Part shown: in pieces, positions 63,825 through 64,000 of the stretch
How the letters are laid out: every line of letters begins with the position of its first letter
How positions within the stretch are numbered: position 1 is the stretch's first letter
NCBI GenBank assembly: GCA_963930655.1
Contig: OZ005611.1
Span: 6,455,501-6,519,500, forward strand
Length of the DNA: 64,000 nucleotides
Direction: 5' to 3'
Source of the DNA: Myrica gale
Taxonomy: Eukaryota; Streptophyta; Magnoliopsida; Fagales; Myricaceae
Notes under the pieces: model-generated
Told to the model about the DNA's origin: nothing
Databases searched by the model: none
The model's input: only the letters and a program-made list of their open reading frames with translations
Made by a program: the position numbers and the translations under genes

Positions 63825-64000
63825 GGCTATACGCTCAACAGAACTGTAACTAAATTGTTGTCCATATGGTTGGATTCAAAGACCAAACTGAAGAATAAAG
63901 GCCGAAAAAGAAGCTCACGGCCTTTTTGCATCCGTGGCTGCTTAACGTCGGCGACTGCGGTAGTCTTGGAACGTTTCCAAAGGAAACGCTCCGTTTTGAT
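63825..64000. other. Upstream flank of the REME1-like locus
   Basis: Promoter-side DNA of the minus-strand PPR locus up to the window edge. No further gene seen. Confidence 0.3.

Overview
This is nuclear DNA of a flowering plant, almost certainly a eudicot. Genes are split by spliceosomal introns, intergenic DNA is AT-rich and full of plant retrotransposon debris, and the proteins are plant-type: HMG-CoA reductase with two N-terminal membrane spans, a BIG-class ARF-GEF, organellar glutamyl-tRNA synthetase, two PPR-family loci and an alpha-expansin. Some repeats look like those of woody Fagales, but that is an impression from memory.

Layout. Positions 1-10.3 kb hold no convincing gene: a tandem/dispersed G-rich repeat (1-823, 2873-3101), a complete 273-bp TRIM retroelement with a perfect 5-bp target duplication (3671-3943) and a probable solo LTR (8503-8848). 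HMGR lies at 10316-12389 (minus). From 15.7 to 24.0 kb there is a head-to-tail tandem duplication of non-coding DNA. The two copies differ by insertions and deletions, including a TRIM array of three LTRs and two internal domains whose empty site is preserved in the other copy. A decayed LINE follows (about 26.2-27.3 kb).

The gene-rich right half starts with an 11-exon BIG3-type ARF-GEF (27814-43743, minus). Its first intron needs a GC-AG splice pair, and its ninth intron carries a nearly full-length but broken L1-type LINE in sense orientation. Next come organellar glutamyl-tRNA synthetase (44762-48871, minus, 12 exons), divergent from a short THA8-like PPR gene (plus) across a short shared upstream region, an alpha-expansin (50914-51920, minus), a conserved plant protein of unknown function (53674-55535, minus), aminoacylase-1 (56894-60789, plus) and a REME1-like PPR-DYW locus (61942-63824, minus) that looks like a pseudogene: three frameshifting deletions and loss of the terminal Trp.

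The genes do not form a pathway, as is usual in plants. HMGR feeds cytosolic isoprenoid synthesis, BIG3 serves trans-Golgi traffic, and the synthetase and the two PPR loci concern organellar translation and RNA maturation. I found no CRISPR array, operon, defence island or clearly new enzymatic system. The most unusual things are the history of the 15.7-24 kb duplication, the tandem TRIM, the GC-AG intron in BIG3, the broken REME1 copy and the in-frame stop upstream of the THA8-like gene. All exon borders were placed by hand from splice consensus, reading phase and remembered family sequences. No alignment was run.
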